Below, in pieces: positions 14,508 to 21,169 of a DNA stretch of 33,899 bases (position 1 is its first letter; every line of letters begins with the position of its first letter). The position numbers and the translations under genes are program-made. Location: positions 1 to 33,899 of the forward strand of contig JAPLLA010000048.1 of the NCBI GenBank assembly GCA_026387795.1, in the 5' to 3' direction. This stretch comes from Candidatus Saganbacteria bacterium (GTDB lineage: Bacteria > Margulisbacteria > WOR-1 > JAPLLA01). The notes under the pieces are model-generated. The model ran no database searches, was not told the DNA's origin, and saw only the letters and a list, made by a program, of their open reading frames with translations.

Positions 14508-14896
14508 GACACAAGTTCTGCAATAGTTGTTTTTGAAAGCATATTGTCCATTTTCTTATAAAGGCCCAGCAAACAAGTGCGGAATTTGCATTTTTTATTA
14601 AAACGACATATGTCAGCAGATAACAAACACTCGCTCAGGACTAAAGGCCCTTCTACTGCATCAATAACACTTCTAATTTTAATTTTTTTAGGGTCTTTTG
14701 CCAGCCTAATTCCCCCACCTTTTCCTTTTTTAGTAACAAGGATTCCGCCTTTAACCAGTTTTTGTACGATTTTTGCCACGTGGTTAAAAGGAACCTCTAT
14801 TTTCTTGGCCATCTGTTTGCTGCTGCCTGCACAATCACCCGCTGCCAGGCAGACTAAAAGACGGATTGCATAATGGGAAGCTTGCGTGATTTTCAT
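14492..14896 (-). CDS. Rrf2-family transcriptional regulator
   Basis: This 134-residue protein begins MKITQASHYAIRLLVCLA, the standard Rrf2 N-terminus. A winged helix-turn-helix follows (about residues 25-75, with a VPFNHVAKIVQKLVKGGIL recognition region and a wing KGKGGGIRLAK). The C-terminal Cys group (C89, C97, C103, C108: SECLLSADIC, KKC, RTC) fits the Fe-S cluster-binding loop of IscR/NsrR/RsrR-type members. It is probably a redox or Fe-S sensing repressor. Its promoter contains a palindrome touching the start codon, suggesting autoregulation, and there is no Shine-Dalgarno. The last five codons (SETCD) come from hairpin repeat copy 3. Likely targets are nearby redox genes and the ferredoxin at 29558 (inference). 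Confidence 0.92.
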   Translation of the reverse strand: MKITQASHYAIRLLVCLAAGDCAGSSKQMAKKIEVPFNHVAKIVQKLVKGGILVTKKGKGGGIRLAKDPKKIKIRSVIDAVEGPLVLSECLLSADICRFNKKCKFRTCLLGLYKKMDNMLSKTTIAELVSETCD

Positions 14897-14936
14897 AATA
14901 GGTATTGATTGTACCTATTTAAGGCTGGGCTGTCAA
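14897..14936 (-). promoter_or_regulatory. Rrf2 promoter with palindromic operator
   Basis: On the minus strand TTGACA (14936-14931), 17 bp, then TACAAT (14913-14908) is a near-consensus sigma-70 promoter. An inverted repeat AATAGGTA-N7-TACCTATT (14897-14919, perfect 8-bp arms) covers the -10 box and runs to the base before ATG 14896. Position implies that the binding protein blocks RNA polymerase; the encoded Rrf2 protein is the natural candidate. The -35 box overlaps the stop codon of the upstream methyltransferase gene. Confidence 0.82.
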
Positions 14937-16207
14937 GCCATTTTTCTTTCCAAGACGCAAAGCGATTCAATGTGGGGAGTACGGGGGAAAAAATTGTACA
15001 AATTAAAGCAGCTGATCTCATATGCAGGAAGCAACTCTTTAATGTCCCGAGCTTGGGTAGAAACGTTGCAGGAAAGATAGATAATACGCACTGGCCTTTG
15101 TTCCAAAATCCTTTTTACAATCTTGGGATTAAGTCCAGGCCGCGGTGGATCAAAAATAACAATTTTATCCCTGCCAATAGCACTGGTCATTTTCTCTGCT
15201 TCAGAAGCTAGGGCCGTACAATTGGTAATTCCATTGGTCATAATGTTTTGCTTGGCATATTGGATTGCTTCAGGGTTGCTGTCTATTAACTGGATATTCT
15301 TGGCCAAGTCGGCTAACGGGAGACCGATTGCCCCCACCCCGCTAAAATAATCCACCACCTCCCTAGCAGGATCCATAAAACCGGCAATGTCCTCAAGTGC
15401 TTTTTCAAAAACTGGTACATGCACCTGGAAAAAACTAAGCAAACCAAAAGAAAGTTTTTTTCCGCGCAAAGTAATATCCAAACAATCGTTTCCGCTAGTA
15501 TGCACTGCTCTTCCTATAACAGCTGCAGGGCTTTTGGGATTGGAAAAATAAACATGAAAACCCTTGAGAGTAGTATCAAGCGAAGGGTAATCAGAAAAAA
15601 GAAAATCGTCCCGCATAAAAAGACCGGCAATTACTTCTCCTGCCATGTCTCCTCTTAAAACCAGCATTTTAAGTATTTGGCAAGAAACCTGCTGTTTTTT
15701 TAGCCAAGCCAGGATTTTTTCTGCTGCTGCGTTGATGCCCGGTCCTGCTAACTGACACCCTTTGAGAGGGATCAATCCGTGGCCGCCACGGCTAAAGAAA
15801 GCCAGTGAAAGCTCCCCAGACGCATCTTCGGTAAAGCTATATTCCATCTTGTTGCGGTAACCGTACATTTGAGGGGAAAAATAGATTGTAAGGTCTGCAT
15901 CCTTTGCCAGCACTCCCGCTCTGATCAGATTTTCCAAGGAGATTTCTTTTTTCCAGCGGTTTTCCTCTTCAAACGTCATAATCTGCCAGGGACTGCAAGA
16001 TAGAAAGTGATCTTCTTCCGGAACTAAGCGATAAGGAGAAGGTTTTAAGATTGTAGTAGCAATACCTTCAAGATGGTCTTTCTTGTTTTTGGTGATTTGT
16101 ATCTCAACTTCTTCCCCGGGCAGCGCATTCCACACCATCGCTGCTTTGTCCTCTATCCTTCCCAAAGCTTGCCCGCCAAAGATCAGTTTTTCGATTTCAA
16201 CTTTCAT
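14933..16207 (-). CDS. TrmA/RlmD-family RNA uracil-C5 methyltransferase
   Basis: This 424-residue protein begins with a TRAM-like RNA-binding domain (residues 1-55, IEKLIFGGQALGRIEDKAAMV). A SAM-dependent methyltransferase domain follows with motif I VVDYFSGVGAIGLPLA, motif IV FDPPRPGL, the nucleophilic Cys in LSCNVST, and the C-terminal general-base region FFPRTPHIESL. It should form 5-methyluridine in 23S rRNA or tRNA. The Fe-S cluster motif of E. coli RlmD (C-x5-C-G-G-C) is not present; only a SCSPWQ remnant is seen, so it is likely cluster-free. Start ATG 16207 has no Shine-Dalgarno but a TATAAT 8 nt upstream. Which uridine is modified cannot be told. Confidence 0.9.
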   Translation of the reverse strand: MKVEIEKLIFGGQALGRIEDKAAMVWNALPGEEVEIQITKNKKDHLEGIATTILKPSPYRLVPEEDHFLSCSPWQIMTFEEENRWKKEISLENLIRAGVLAKDADLTIYFSPQMYGYRNKMEYSFTEDASGELSLAFFSRGGHGLIPLKGCQLAGPGINAAAEKILAWLKKQQVSCQILKMLVLRGDMAGEVIAGLFMRDDFLFSDYPSLDTTLKGFHVYFSNPKSPAAVIGRAVHTSGNDCLDITLRGKKLSFGLLSFFQVHVPVFEKALEDIAGFMDPAREVVDYFSGVGAIGLPLADLAKNIQLIDSNPEAIQYAKQNIMTNGITNCTALASEAEKMTSAIGRDKIVIFDPPRPGLNPKIVKRILEQRPVRIIYLSCNVSTQARDIKELLPAYEISCFNLYNFFPRTPHIESLCVLERKMA

Positions 16208-16215
16208 ATAAGGGG

Positions 16216-16224
16216 ATTATAACA
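16216..16224 (-). promoter_or_regulatory. Leaderless extended -10 box (TrmA-family gene)
   Basis: On the minus strand TGT-TATAAT (16224-16216) ends 8 nt before ATG 16207, with CCCCTTAT between. There is no purine-rich ribosome-binding site. The -35 is weak, as expected for an extended -10 promoter. Confidence 0.55.
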
Positions 16225-16311
16225 CACAAAAAACAATGCAAGAAACTTAGCCTAAAATCCGATAATATTATGTATAATATATTAGGAAACTAATTTAAGA
16301 AGGAGCTTTTT

Positions 16312-16935
16312 ATGAATGACTTATCTCTGCACGGATTGTGGGCTGCTTTGAGAAGAGGTTTAGGCAGAGCCGCGCATACCTATAAAGGACCAGACCCTGC
16401 AATCTACACCTCAAGGAAACAATGCTTAACTGCTTTTGATATGTTCTATAAAAGAGCAATCCCCATCCAACCCGGGACAAGAATCCTTAGGGAAGAAGGA
16501 AATGGAGAAAAAGCAGTAAAAGTTAGTGTTGCTGAATTAGAAGCACATCCTTTATTACTAGAAATGGGCTTGGAGCGCAATAGTTATCACCTAGGATTAT
16601 ATATTGCAGATAAAGGCGGGAGAAAGGTAGTAGTAGTTAGCAATAGTTCTGGGGCCAGGATAAAAGATATGCCAGGCCCGGATTTATATGTTATAGAGCC
16701 AGGAAAATATTTAAGTGTTGGGAGAGGTAGAGATTCAGATCTAAAGACCGACCCTGCAATAAACGCAGTTAGCGGACACCATTTAACTGTCATTTTCCAC
16801 GAAGACTCTGAAAACGTTTACATTGTTGATTCTTCAAGAAATGGCACTGTTCCTGTTCCCCTTACACCAGAAACACCCTATCGGCAAGAACATCCTGACC
16901 AGGTTCCTTTAAAAATCACCCCGTCTATGCTATAA
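16312..16935 (+). CDS. FHA-domain protein
   Basis: This 207-residue protein has a C-terminal forkhead-associated domain (about residues 125-190) with the phosphothreonine-binding signature residues: GRGRDSD (conserved Gly-Arg), SGHH, and VDSSRNGT (Asn-Gly-Thr). FHA domains bind pThr peptides and assemble signalling complexes. The first 120 residues have no domain I recognise and show no membrane segment. AAGGAGC lies 6 nt before ATG 16312, with a TATAAT box at 16273-16278, so this gene has a conventional leader unlike the next one. No Ser/Thr kinase or phosphatase is in the window. Confidence 0.85.
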   Translation: MNDLSLHGLWAALRRGLGRAAHTYKGPDPAIYTSRKQCLTAFDMFYKRAIPIQPGTRILREEGNGEKAVKVSVAELEAHPLLLEMGLERNSYHLGLYIADKGGRKVVVVSNSSGARIKDMPGPDLYVIEPGKYLSVGRGRDSDLKTDPAINAVSGHHLTVIFHEDSENVYIVDSSRNGTVPVPLTPETPYRQEHPDQVPLKITPSML

Positions 16936-16958
16936 AACCCCAATACCAAAACACAGTT

Positions 16959-16987
16959 TTGATTATGCAGCTATAAATTGCTAAAAT
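16959..16987 (+). promoter_or_regulatory. Leaderless extended -10 promoter (GNAT gene)
   Basis: TTGATT (16959-16964), 17 bp, and TGC-TAAAAT (TAAAAT at 16982-16987) are followed after 6 nt by ATG 16994. There is no Shine-Dalgarno. A weak CAAAA/TTTTG hairpin at about 16949-16962 may end the FHA transcript. Confidence 0.6.
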
Positions 16988-16993
16988 GGTTTT

Positions 16994-17398
16994 ATGCTGA
17001 AGCTTAGGAAAGCTGAAGAAAAAGATAAAAAGATACTTTTGAAACTACTGACAGAGGAATTTGATTTCTATTATGATGGCATGCCGCTAAAAGACTTTTA
17101 TCTAATCAACCAAGAGAACGAAACCGTCGGCACCATCCAGCTGGAAGAACACCCGGATTACTATTTCCTCACTTCTTTAGGTGTTAAAGAATCTTATCGC
17201 AAACAAGGTATCGCTTCTTTTGCAATGAATGAGGTGCTAAAGGGAAAGAACAAGTCAATTTACCTGGAAACCTTAATACCAAATTTCTTCAAGCAGTTTG
17301 GGTTCAAGGTTGTACCCTGCCCCTCCTTCCTTCTACCCAAGGACCCGATCCGCTGCGAAGATTGCTTTCCTGATAAATGTGTCTGCATGGTAAAATAA
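16994..17398 (+). CDS. GNAT-family N-acetyltransferase with Cys-rich tail
   Basis: This 134-residue protein has the GNAT core: a V-G-T-I-Q-L beta strand, FLTSLGVKESYRKQGIASFAMNEVL containing the R/Q-x-x-G-x-G/A acetyl-CoA pyrophosphate loop (here RKQGIA), and a FFKQFGFKVVP segment. The last 20 residues hold a cysteine cluster (RCEDCFPDKCVCMVK), possibly a zinc site. The family acetylates amines of small molecules or proteins. The DUF2156 gene starts 4 bp after its stop, so the two are probably cotranscribed and may act on the same substrate. Confidence 0.88.
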   Translation: MLKLRKAEEKDKKILLKLLTEEFDFYYDGMPLKDFYLINQENETVGTIQLEEHPDYYFLTSLGVKESYRKQGIASFAMNEVLKGKNKSIYLETLIPNFFKQFGFKVVPCPSFLLPKDPIRCEDCFPDKCVCMVK

Positions 17399-17402
17399 CC
17401 CC

Positions 17403-18293
17403 ATGTTACCCAACTACCAAACCCTAAAAAAACTCGAAATCGACGACCAAAAGCTCTTCCAAAAAGCGGCAGATAGCTATAACCCAAAGATCTGCGAACT
17501 GGCTTTTGCCAACCTGATCGTATGGCAGAACTTTGACCGTCCGGAATACACTTTTATCAACAACAATCTCTGCGTGCTCATTAACCCCTTAAATGAGTCC
17601 CCTTTCTTTTTAGAACCACTTGGAAAAAATAAACTAAAAGAAACCATAGAAACATGTTTCAACCATTGCAACAAACTATCCCGGCTTTCCGAAGACTTCC
17701 TTTTCCAGCTTGACCAGGAAAAATACAAAATCAACTGCCTGCGCAGCCATTCAGACTACGTTTACGAAACCAAAGCACTGGCAGAGCTCAAAGGAAAAAA
17801 ATTTGACGGCAAAAGAAATCATATTAAAAGGTTCCAAAAACAATTCCCTGATTACGAGTTTATCCCATTAAAAGCTGAGCACAAAGACGCGGCACTGGAA
17901 CTATTTGCGGAATGGTTCAAGGTGCGACAAGAATCGAGGTTTTTCCCGAAATTGGCTGAAGTAGCTCAAAAAAAAGCATTGGATAACGCTTTTGCCAATT
18001 TCGATCATTTACTACTCAAGGGGTGCGCTCTACTGATCAACAAAAAGCTTAAGGGGTTCATCATTGGAAGCCGCTTGAACACGGAGACTTATTCTCTCCA
18101 TTTTCAATATACAGACCCTCAGTTACACGGCATCTCCCAGGCACTGCTTTGGGAAGCTTGCAACAAAACCTTTCAAGATAGTAAATATGTAAATCTGGAG
18201 CAGGATTTGGGAATTCCTGGGCTTAGGACGGCAAAACTGTCGTATCATCCGCATCATTTGGAAAGAAAGTTTGAGATCAGTCCGCTGTATTAG
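17403..18293 (+). CDS. DUF2156 (LPG synthase C-terminal-like) protein
   Basis: This 296-residue protein matches the DUF2156 family: an N-terminal region with FANLIVWQNF, a KFDGKRNHIKRFQKQFPDYEF motif, and a C-terminal double-GNAT signature LEQDLGIPGLRTAKLSYHP. The fold is related to the aminoacyl-tRNA-dependent transferases that make lysyl-phosphatidylglycerol and to FemX-type peptidyl transferases. There is no membrane domain, so it is the soluble catalytic type with unknown acceptor. The preceding 6 nt follow a TGG-TAAAAT box inside the end of the GNAT gene, an internal promoter or coincidence. The 3' end of this gene has a partial second copy at 19879-19929. Confidence 0.88.
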   Translation: MLPNYQTLKKLEIDDQKLFQKAADSYNPKICELAFANLIVWQNFDRPEYTFINNNLCVLINPLNESPFFLEPLGKNKLKETIETCFNHCNKLSRLSEDFLFQLDQEKYKINCLRSHSDYVYETKALAELKGKKFDGKRNHIKRFQKQFPDYEFIPLKAEHKDAALELFAEWFKVRQESRFFPKLAEVAQKKALDNAFANFDHLLLKGCALLINKKLKGFIIGSRLNTETYSLHFQYTDPQLHGISQALLWEACNKTFQDSKYVNLEQDLGIPGLRTAKLSYHPHHLERKFEISPLY

Positions 18294-18306
18294 CAAAAAA
18301 AGGCTA

Positions 18307-19779
18307 CTAATGACAAAGTTTTATTATCCGGGGATCACTCTTATCGGAAGTCACAAATAAACCTATTCTATTCCCTTTTAACGAAAAAGCATTTAACACT
18401 TCAGATCCCTCTTCAAACTTAATGCTGTATACTGGTTCTCCATCCATATTTGTTTCATGATAGACACCATATAATCCGGATTCATCACCATAATGGCCAT
18501 ACAACCAAAAGCCCCCACCTTCGTTTCCTTCTATTTTTTTTCCTCTTACTGAACCATAGATACCAATGGCTTCAGTTTCCTTTTCCCAGGTAACTGCTCC
18601 ATGTTCACCCTCCATCCTAATCACCCAACCATACTTAGCATCTTCCTTATCTTTGGTTCCCAACATATAGAATTCCCCTTCCCCACCCCTCTCCAATCCC
18701 CATATTGTGCCTTTTCCAACATCATCATATGTTTTTGCCCATATTTCTCCTCCACCAGGCGCTCTTTTTGTCCACCAAGGAAAACCATTAATATTCCCAC
18801 CAACAATAGGCGCCCCTTTATCTAATTCCAAGAGTGATCTCCCAAATGTTTGCTCTGGTGAATAATCAACACTTTCATCCCATTCAAGGTTTCCAAAAGA
18901 ATCCGTTTTTATAACCCACGCAGAAGAAAGCCCTTTGCCTTTTGCAACGTTACCAGTACCCACCAATAAAAAACCGCCATTTTTTGATAAAGAGACCCCT
19001 GAAATTTCCGGGTTATTTTTCTTTACATCTAAATATTGTTGGTCCCAAACAATATTGCCATCATCATCATATCCTGTTAATCTAGCCGCAGTTGCATATT
19101 GACCTTTTATGAAAAAACGGCCTGCAAGAGCAAATCCTCCGGGAGCACGCGTATAAGCCGTGTATTCGTCCCCATCAGCATCTTCTTTGGTGGTATCTAT
19201 TGTTGAAAGTACTTCTCCCTGATCGCCTACCACTGCAATTGCAGAAGTAGATGATCCCACCGCAGAAGAACCAAATGCCAAAAGAAAATGGTCCTTATTT
19301 AATTTTGCTGCCAAAGTTATTTTCCCCTCTATGCCTATTGGGAAATTTTCCAGCTCATCCGTTTGACCATCACAATCATTATCTTTTCCATCACAGCTCT
19401 CTTCTTCGGGAATACACAATAAAGGGCTTTCAAGCTCTTTTTCTGTATCTATTGGCGGACTTACCTCCACTCCTCCCACTTCGGTGCTTTCCACATCCCA
19501 CAAAAAGGAAGGCAGCTCTCCTGTTTTTAAATCTTCACCTACTGCATCTTTAACCGCTGATTCGGTCACGTCAAAATTTTGAGCATCATTTAAGCCCTTC
19601 CCTTTACTAGAACTATTAGAACATCCTAATCCAAGCAACAGACTAAATGCCCCTACTACCAAAAACATCAAAACATTCAAAGCTCTCAACGAATAAAAAC
19701 ATCGGGAATGCACCATAGCTGTAGCCATCCTATCAGCAACTCCCCCTACCCTTGGAGCAACATCACGCATCATTATCAT
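18307..19779 (-). CDS. Lipoprotein with MopE-type Cys/Asp motif and beta-propeller-like repeats
   Basis: This 490-residue protein (from ATG 19779, AAAGGA 5 nt upstream; 19785 and later ATGs are alternatives) has a hydrophobic segment near residues 35-52 ending LLGLGC, a lipobox with Cys53. A putative metal-binding motif follows (CIPEEESCDGKDNDCDGQTDE, split here as C-x6-CDGKDNDCDG), of the kind found in MopE-like and many myxobacterial surface proteins. The remainder has recurring G-G-F-x-L-x-G and W-V-I-K/R-x-D segments typical of WD40/PQQ-like beta-propellers. It is probably a cell-surface protein of unknown function. The n-region before the signal is unusually long. Confidence 0.75.
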   Translation of the reverse strand: MIMMRDVAPRVGGVADRMATAMVHSRCFYSLRALNVLMFLVVGAFSLLLGLGCSNSSSKGKGLNDAQNFDVTESAVKDAVGEDLKTGELPSFLWDVESTEVGGVEVSPPIDTEKELESPLLCIPEEESCDGKDNDCDGQTDELENFPIGIEGKITLAAKLNKDHFLLAFGSSAVGSSTSAIAVVGDQGEVLSTIDTTKEDADGDEYTAYTRAPGGFALAGRFFIKGQYATAARLTGYDDDGNIVWDQQYLDVKKNNPEISGVSLSKNGGFLLVGTGNVAKGKGLSSAWVIKTDSFGNLEWDESVDYSPEQTFGRSLLELDKGAPIVGGNINGFPWWTKRAPGGGEIWAKTYDDVGKGTIWGLERGGEGEFYMLGTKDKEDAKYGWVIRMEGEHGAVTWEKETEAIGIYGSVRGKKIEGNEGGGFWLYGHYGDESGLYGVYHETNMDGEPVYSIKFEEGSEVLNAFSLKGNRIGLFVTSDKSDPRIIKLCH

Positions 19780-19878
19780 TCCCATCCTTTTAAAAACCCT
19801 TTACTATAAATTAAAAGCTCCAAACAATTGAAAGCTCTCCTATTTATATATCGAACATTTTTAGGCAAAATCGCATCC

Positions 19879-19929
19879 CATAGGCAGCAGCTTACGGCGA
19901 AGAGGAAGTTTGAGATCAGCCCGCTTTAA
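19879..19929 (+). pseudogene. 3' remnant of a DUF2156-like gene
   Basis: Bases 19906-19925 match 18267-18286 (end of the DUF2156 gene) at 19 of 20 positions. In the same frame they read KFEISPL followed by TAA, preceded by HRQQLTAKR versus HPHHLER in the intact gene. No ORF precedes it. It looks like the tail of a duplicated, decayed copy. Confidence 0.55.
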
Positions 19930-20000
19930 GTTTTAAAATAAGCCTCGACAAATTCCGACACCTCCCTACCTAATCAGCCACCATCCTACAGGTTTAATTT

Positions 20001-20105
20001 CTCAAATTGTCTCACCAATTGCACTATCCCTGATAGAACAAAATTAGTGCGCCCATAGATCCGGGTAATAAGAGATAAGGCCATTGGTGAGAAATTTGAG
20101 TTTTT
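20001..20105 (+). other. Structured 100-nt inverted-repeat element followed by T5
   Basis: CTCAAATT-g-TCTCACCAAT (20001-20019) pairs with ATTGGTGAGAAATTTGAG (20083-20100) as an 18-bp stem with one bulged G. Inside are GCACTA/TAGTGC (20021-20026 with 20045-20050) and a weaker CCC/GGG hairpin (20052-20065), giving a branched fold. TTTTT follows directly (20101-20105), as in an intrinsic terminator. A possible promoter is TTGAGA 19910, 18 bp, TAAAAT 19934-19939. It could be a small RNA gene, a terminator or a MITE-like repeat. Apart from this element, the DUF2156 remnant and the promoter at 20179, I see nothing in the 430-bp gap 19780-20212. Confidence 0.5.
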
Positions 20106-20178
20106 CTAGCAAGCACTGGAGTCGCTAATTAACTTGAAGGCTTAAGCAAAAAAACCACGGTTAATAGAATAAAAATTA

Positions 20179-20206
20179 TTGTCAATCACAAAACCTGTTA
20201 TATAAT
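20179..20206 (+). promoter_or_regulatory. Leaderless promoter (beta-lactamase-fold gene)
   Basis: TTGTCA (20179-20184), 16 bp, TATAAT (20201-20206), then 6 nt to the GTG start at 20213. Both boxes are good sigma-70 matches and no Shine-Dalgarno fits in the gap, so the transcript should begin at or beside the start codon. Confidence 0.7.
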
Positions 20207-20212
20207 TGCAAA

Positions 20213-21169
20213 GTGCGAAAAAAAATAATTTTCACCACCATTTTAATCATTGGCCTCTGGGCCTCTCAAGCTTTTGCACAGTTTGACACATCTGAACAAA
20301 ATTCTTTAACAGAGAGAATAAATGATTTACTGGAACCGTATGGCAGAAAAGTAGGCTTCACTTTTATCGATCTTAAAAGCGGCTGGGAATTATCTTATAA
20401 TGGCTCTTTAGAATTCCCTGCAGCCTCGGTTGCCAAAGTACCGGTAATGGCAGCTACCTACCACCTGGCAGAAATCGGACAAGTAAACCTTTCTCAAAGA
20501 GTACTAGTAACCAATCAAGATAAACTGGGCGGATCAGGGATACTGCAATGGCTGCGTGGAAGCAGATATTATTCGCTTAAAAACTTAGTACAACTCATGA
20601 TTACCCAGTCAGACAATACTGCTACCAGGCTGGTAGTAAACCACTTAAGCATGGAAGCTATTAATGCTTATTTAAAAAAGATCGGGTTAACCAAAACTAA
20701 AATCAATGATCCAACCATGCTGGTAGAGCCTCCAAGGACAAAAAACAATAGAACCACTCCCCAAGAAATGGCAAAACTAGTGATCAAAATACAGAGCAGC
20801 GACGGGTTCCTACCCTCTTCCTCTAAAGAGATGCTTTATTTCATGAAAACACAGCGCTACCACTGGGGCATTTGGGGAGGCCTGCCGCCAGGCATCTACG
20901 TGGCCAACAAAACCGGGAACTTGGATGGAATATTAAACGATGTAGGAATCGTATACACAAACTCAGGCAATTATGCAATTTCTGTTTTCACCTGGGGATT
21001 CAAAAAACAAAGAGATGCCAGAAAGATCGTCAACGAACTATCCAAAGCTTGTTTTGAGGAATATACAGGGATAAAAGTACCGGTTAAAGCAAAAAAAAAG
21101 GTCATTGCAAAGAAAAAGCAGAAAAAAAAGAGCTACTATAAAAAATCCAGACTAAGAAGAAAACACTGA
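20213..21169 (+). CDS. Secreted class A beta-lactamase-fold protein
   Basis: This 318-residue protein has a signal peptide of about 22 residues ending QAFA. The serine-penicillin-recognising fold carries S72-VA-K75, S133-D-N135 and K233-T-G235. The omega-loop Glu of true class A beta-lactamases (E-x-x-L-N) is not clearly present; the region reads TMLVEPPRTKNNRTTPQEM, shorter than usual. Hydrolytic resistance is therefore doubtful, and a peptidase or peptidoglycan-binding role is possible. The C-terminal 40 residues are extremely Lys/Arg-rich (for example KKKQKKKSYYKKS), perhaps binding wall polymers. The start is a GTG 6 nt after a TATAAT box. Its last 18 bp overlap the end of the convergent HExxH gene. 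Confidence 0.85.
   Translation: MRKKIIFTTILIIGLWASQAFAQFDTSEQNSLTERINDLLEPYGRKVGFTFIDLKSGWELSYNGSLEFPAASVAKVPVMAATYHLAEIGQVNLSQRVLVTNQDKLGGSGILQWLRGSRYYSLKNLVQLMITQSDNTATRLVVNHLSMEAINAYLKKIGLTKTKINDPTMLVEPPRTKNNRTTPQEMAKLVIKIQSSDGFLPSSSKEMLYFMKTQRYHWGIWGGLPPGIYVANKTGNLDGILNDVGIVYTNSGNYAISVFTWGFKKQRDARKIVNELSKACFEEYTGIKVPVKAKKKVIAKKKQKKKSYYKKSRLRRKH

Noticed and set aside
20001-20105. Riboswitch for the beta-lactamase-fold gene
   Set aside because: The promoter at 20179-20206 lies after the element and starts a leaderless mRNA, so the element would not be in that transcript.
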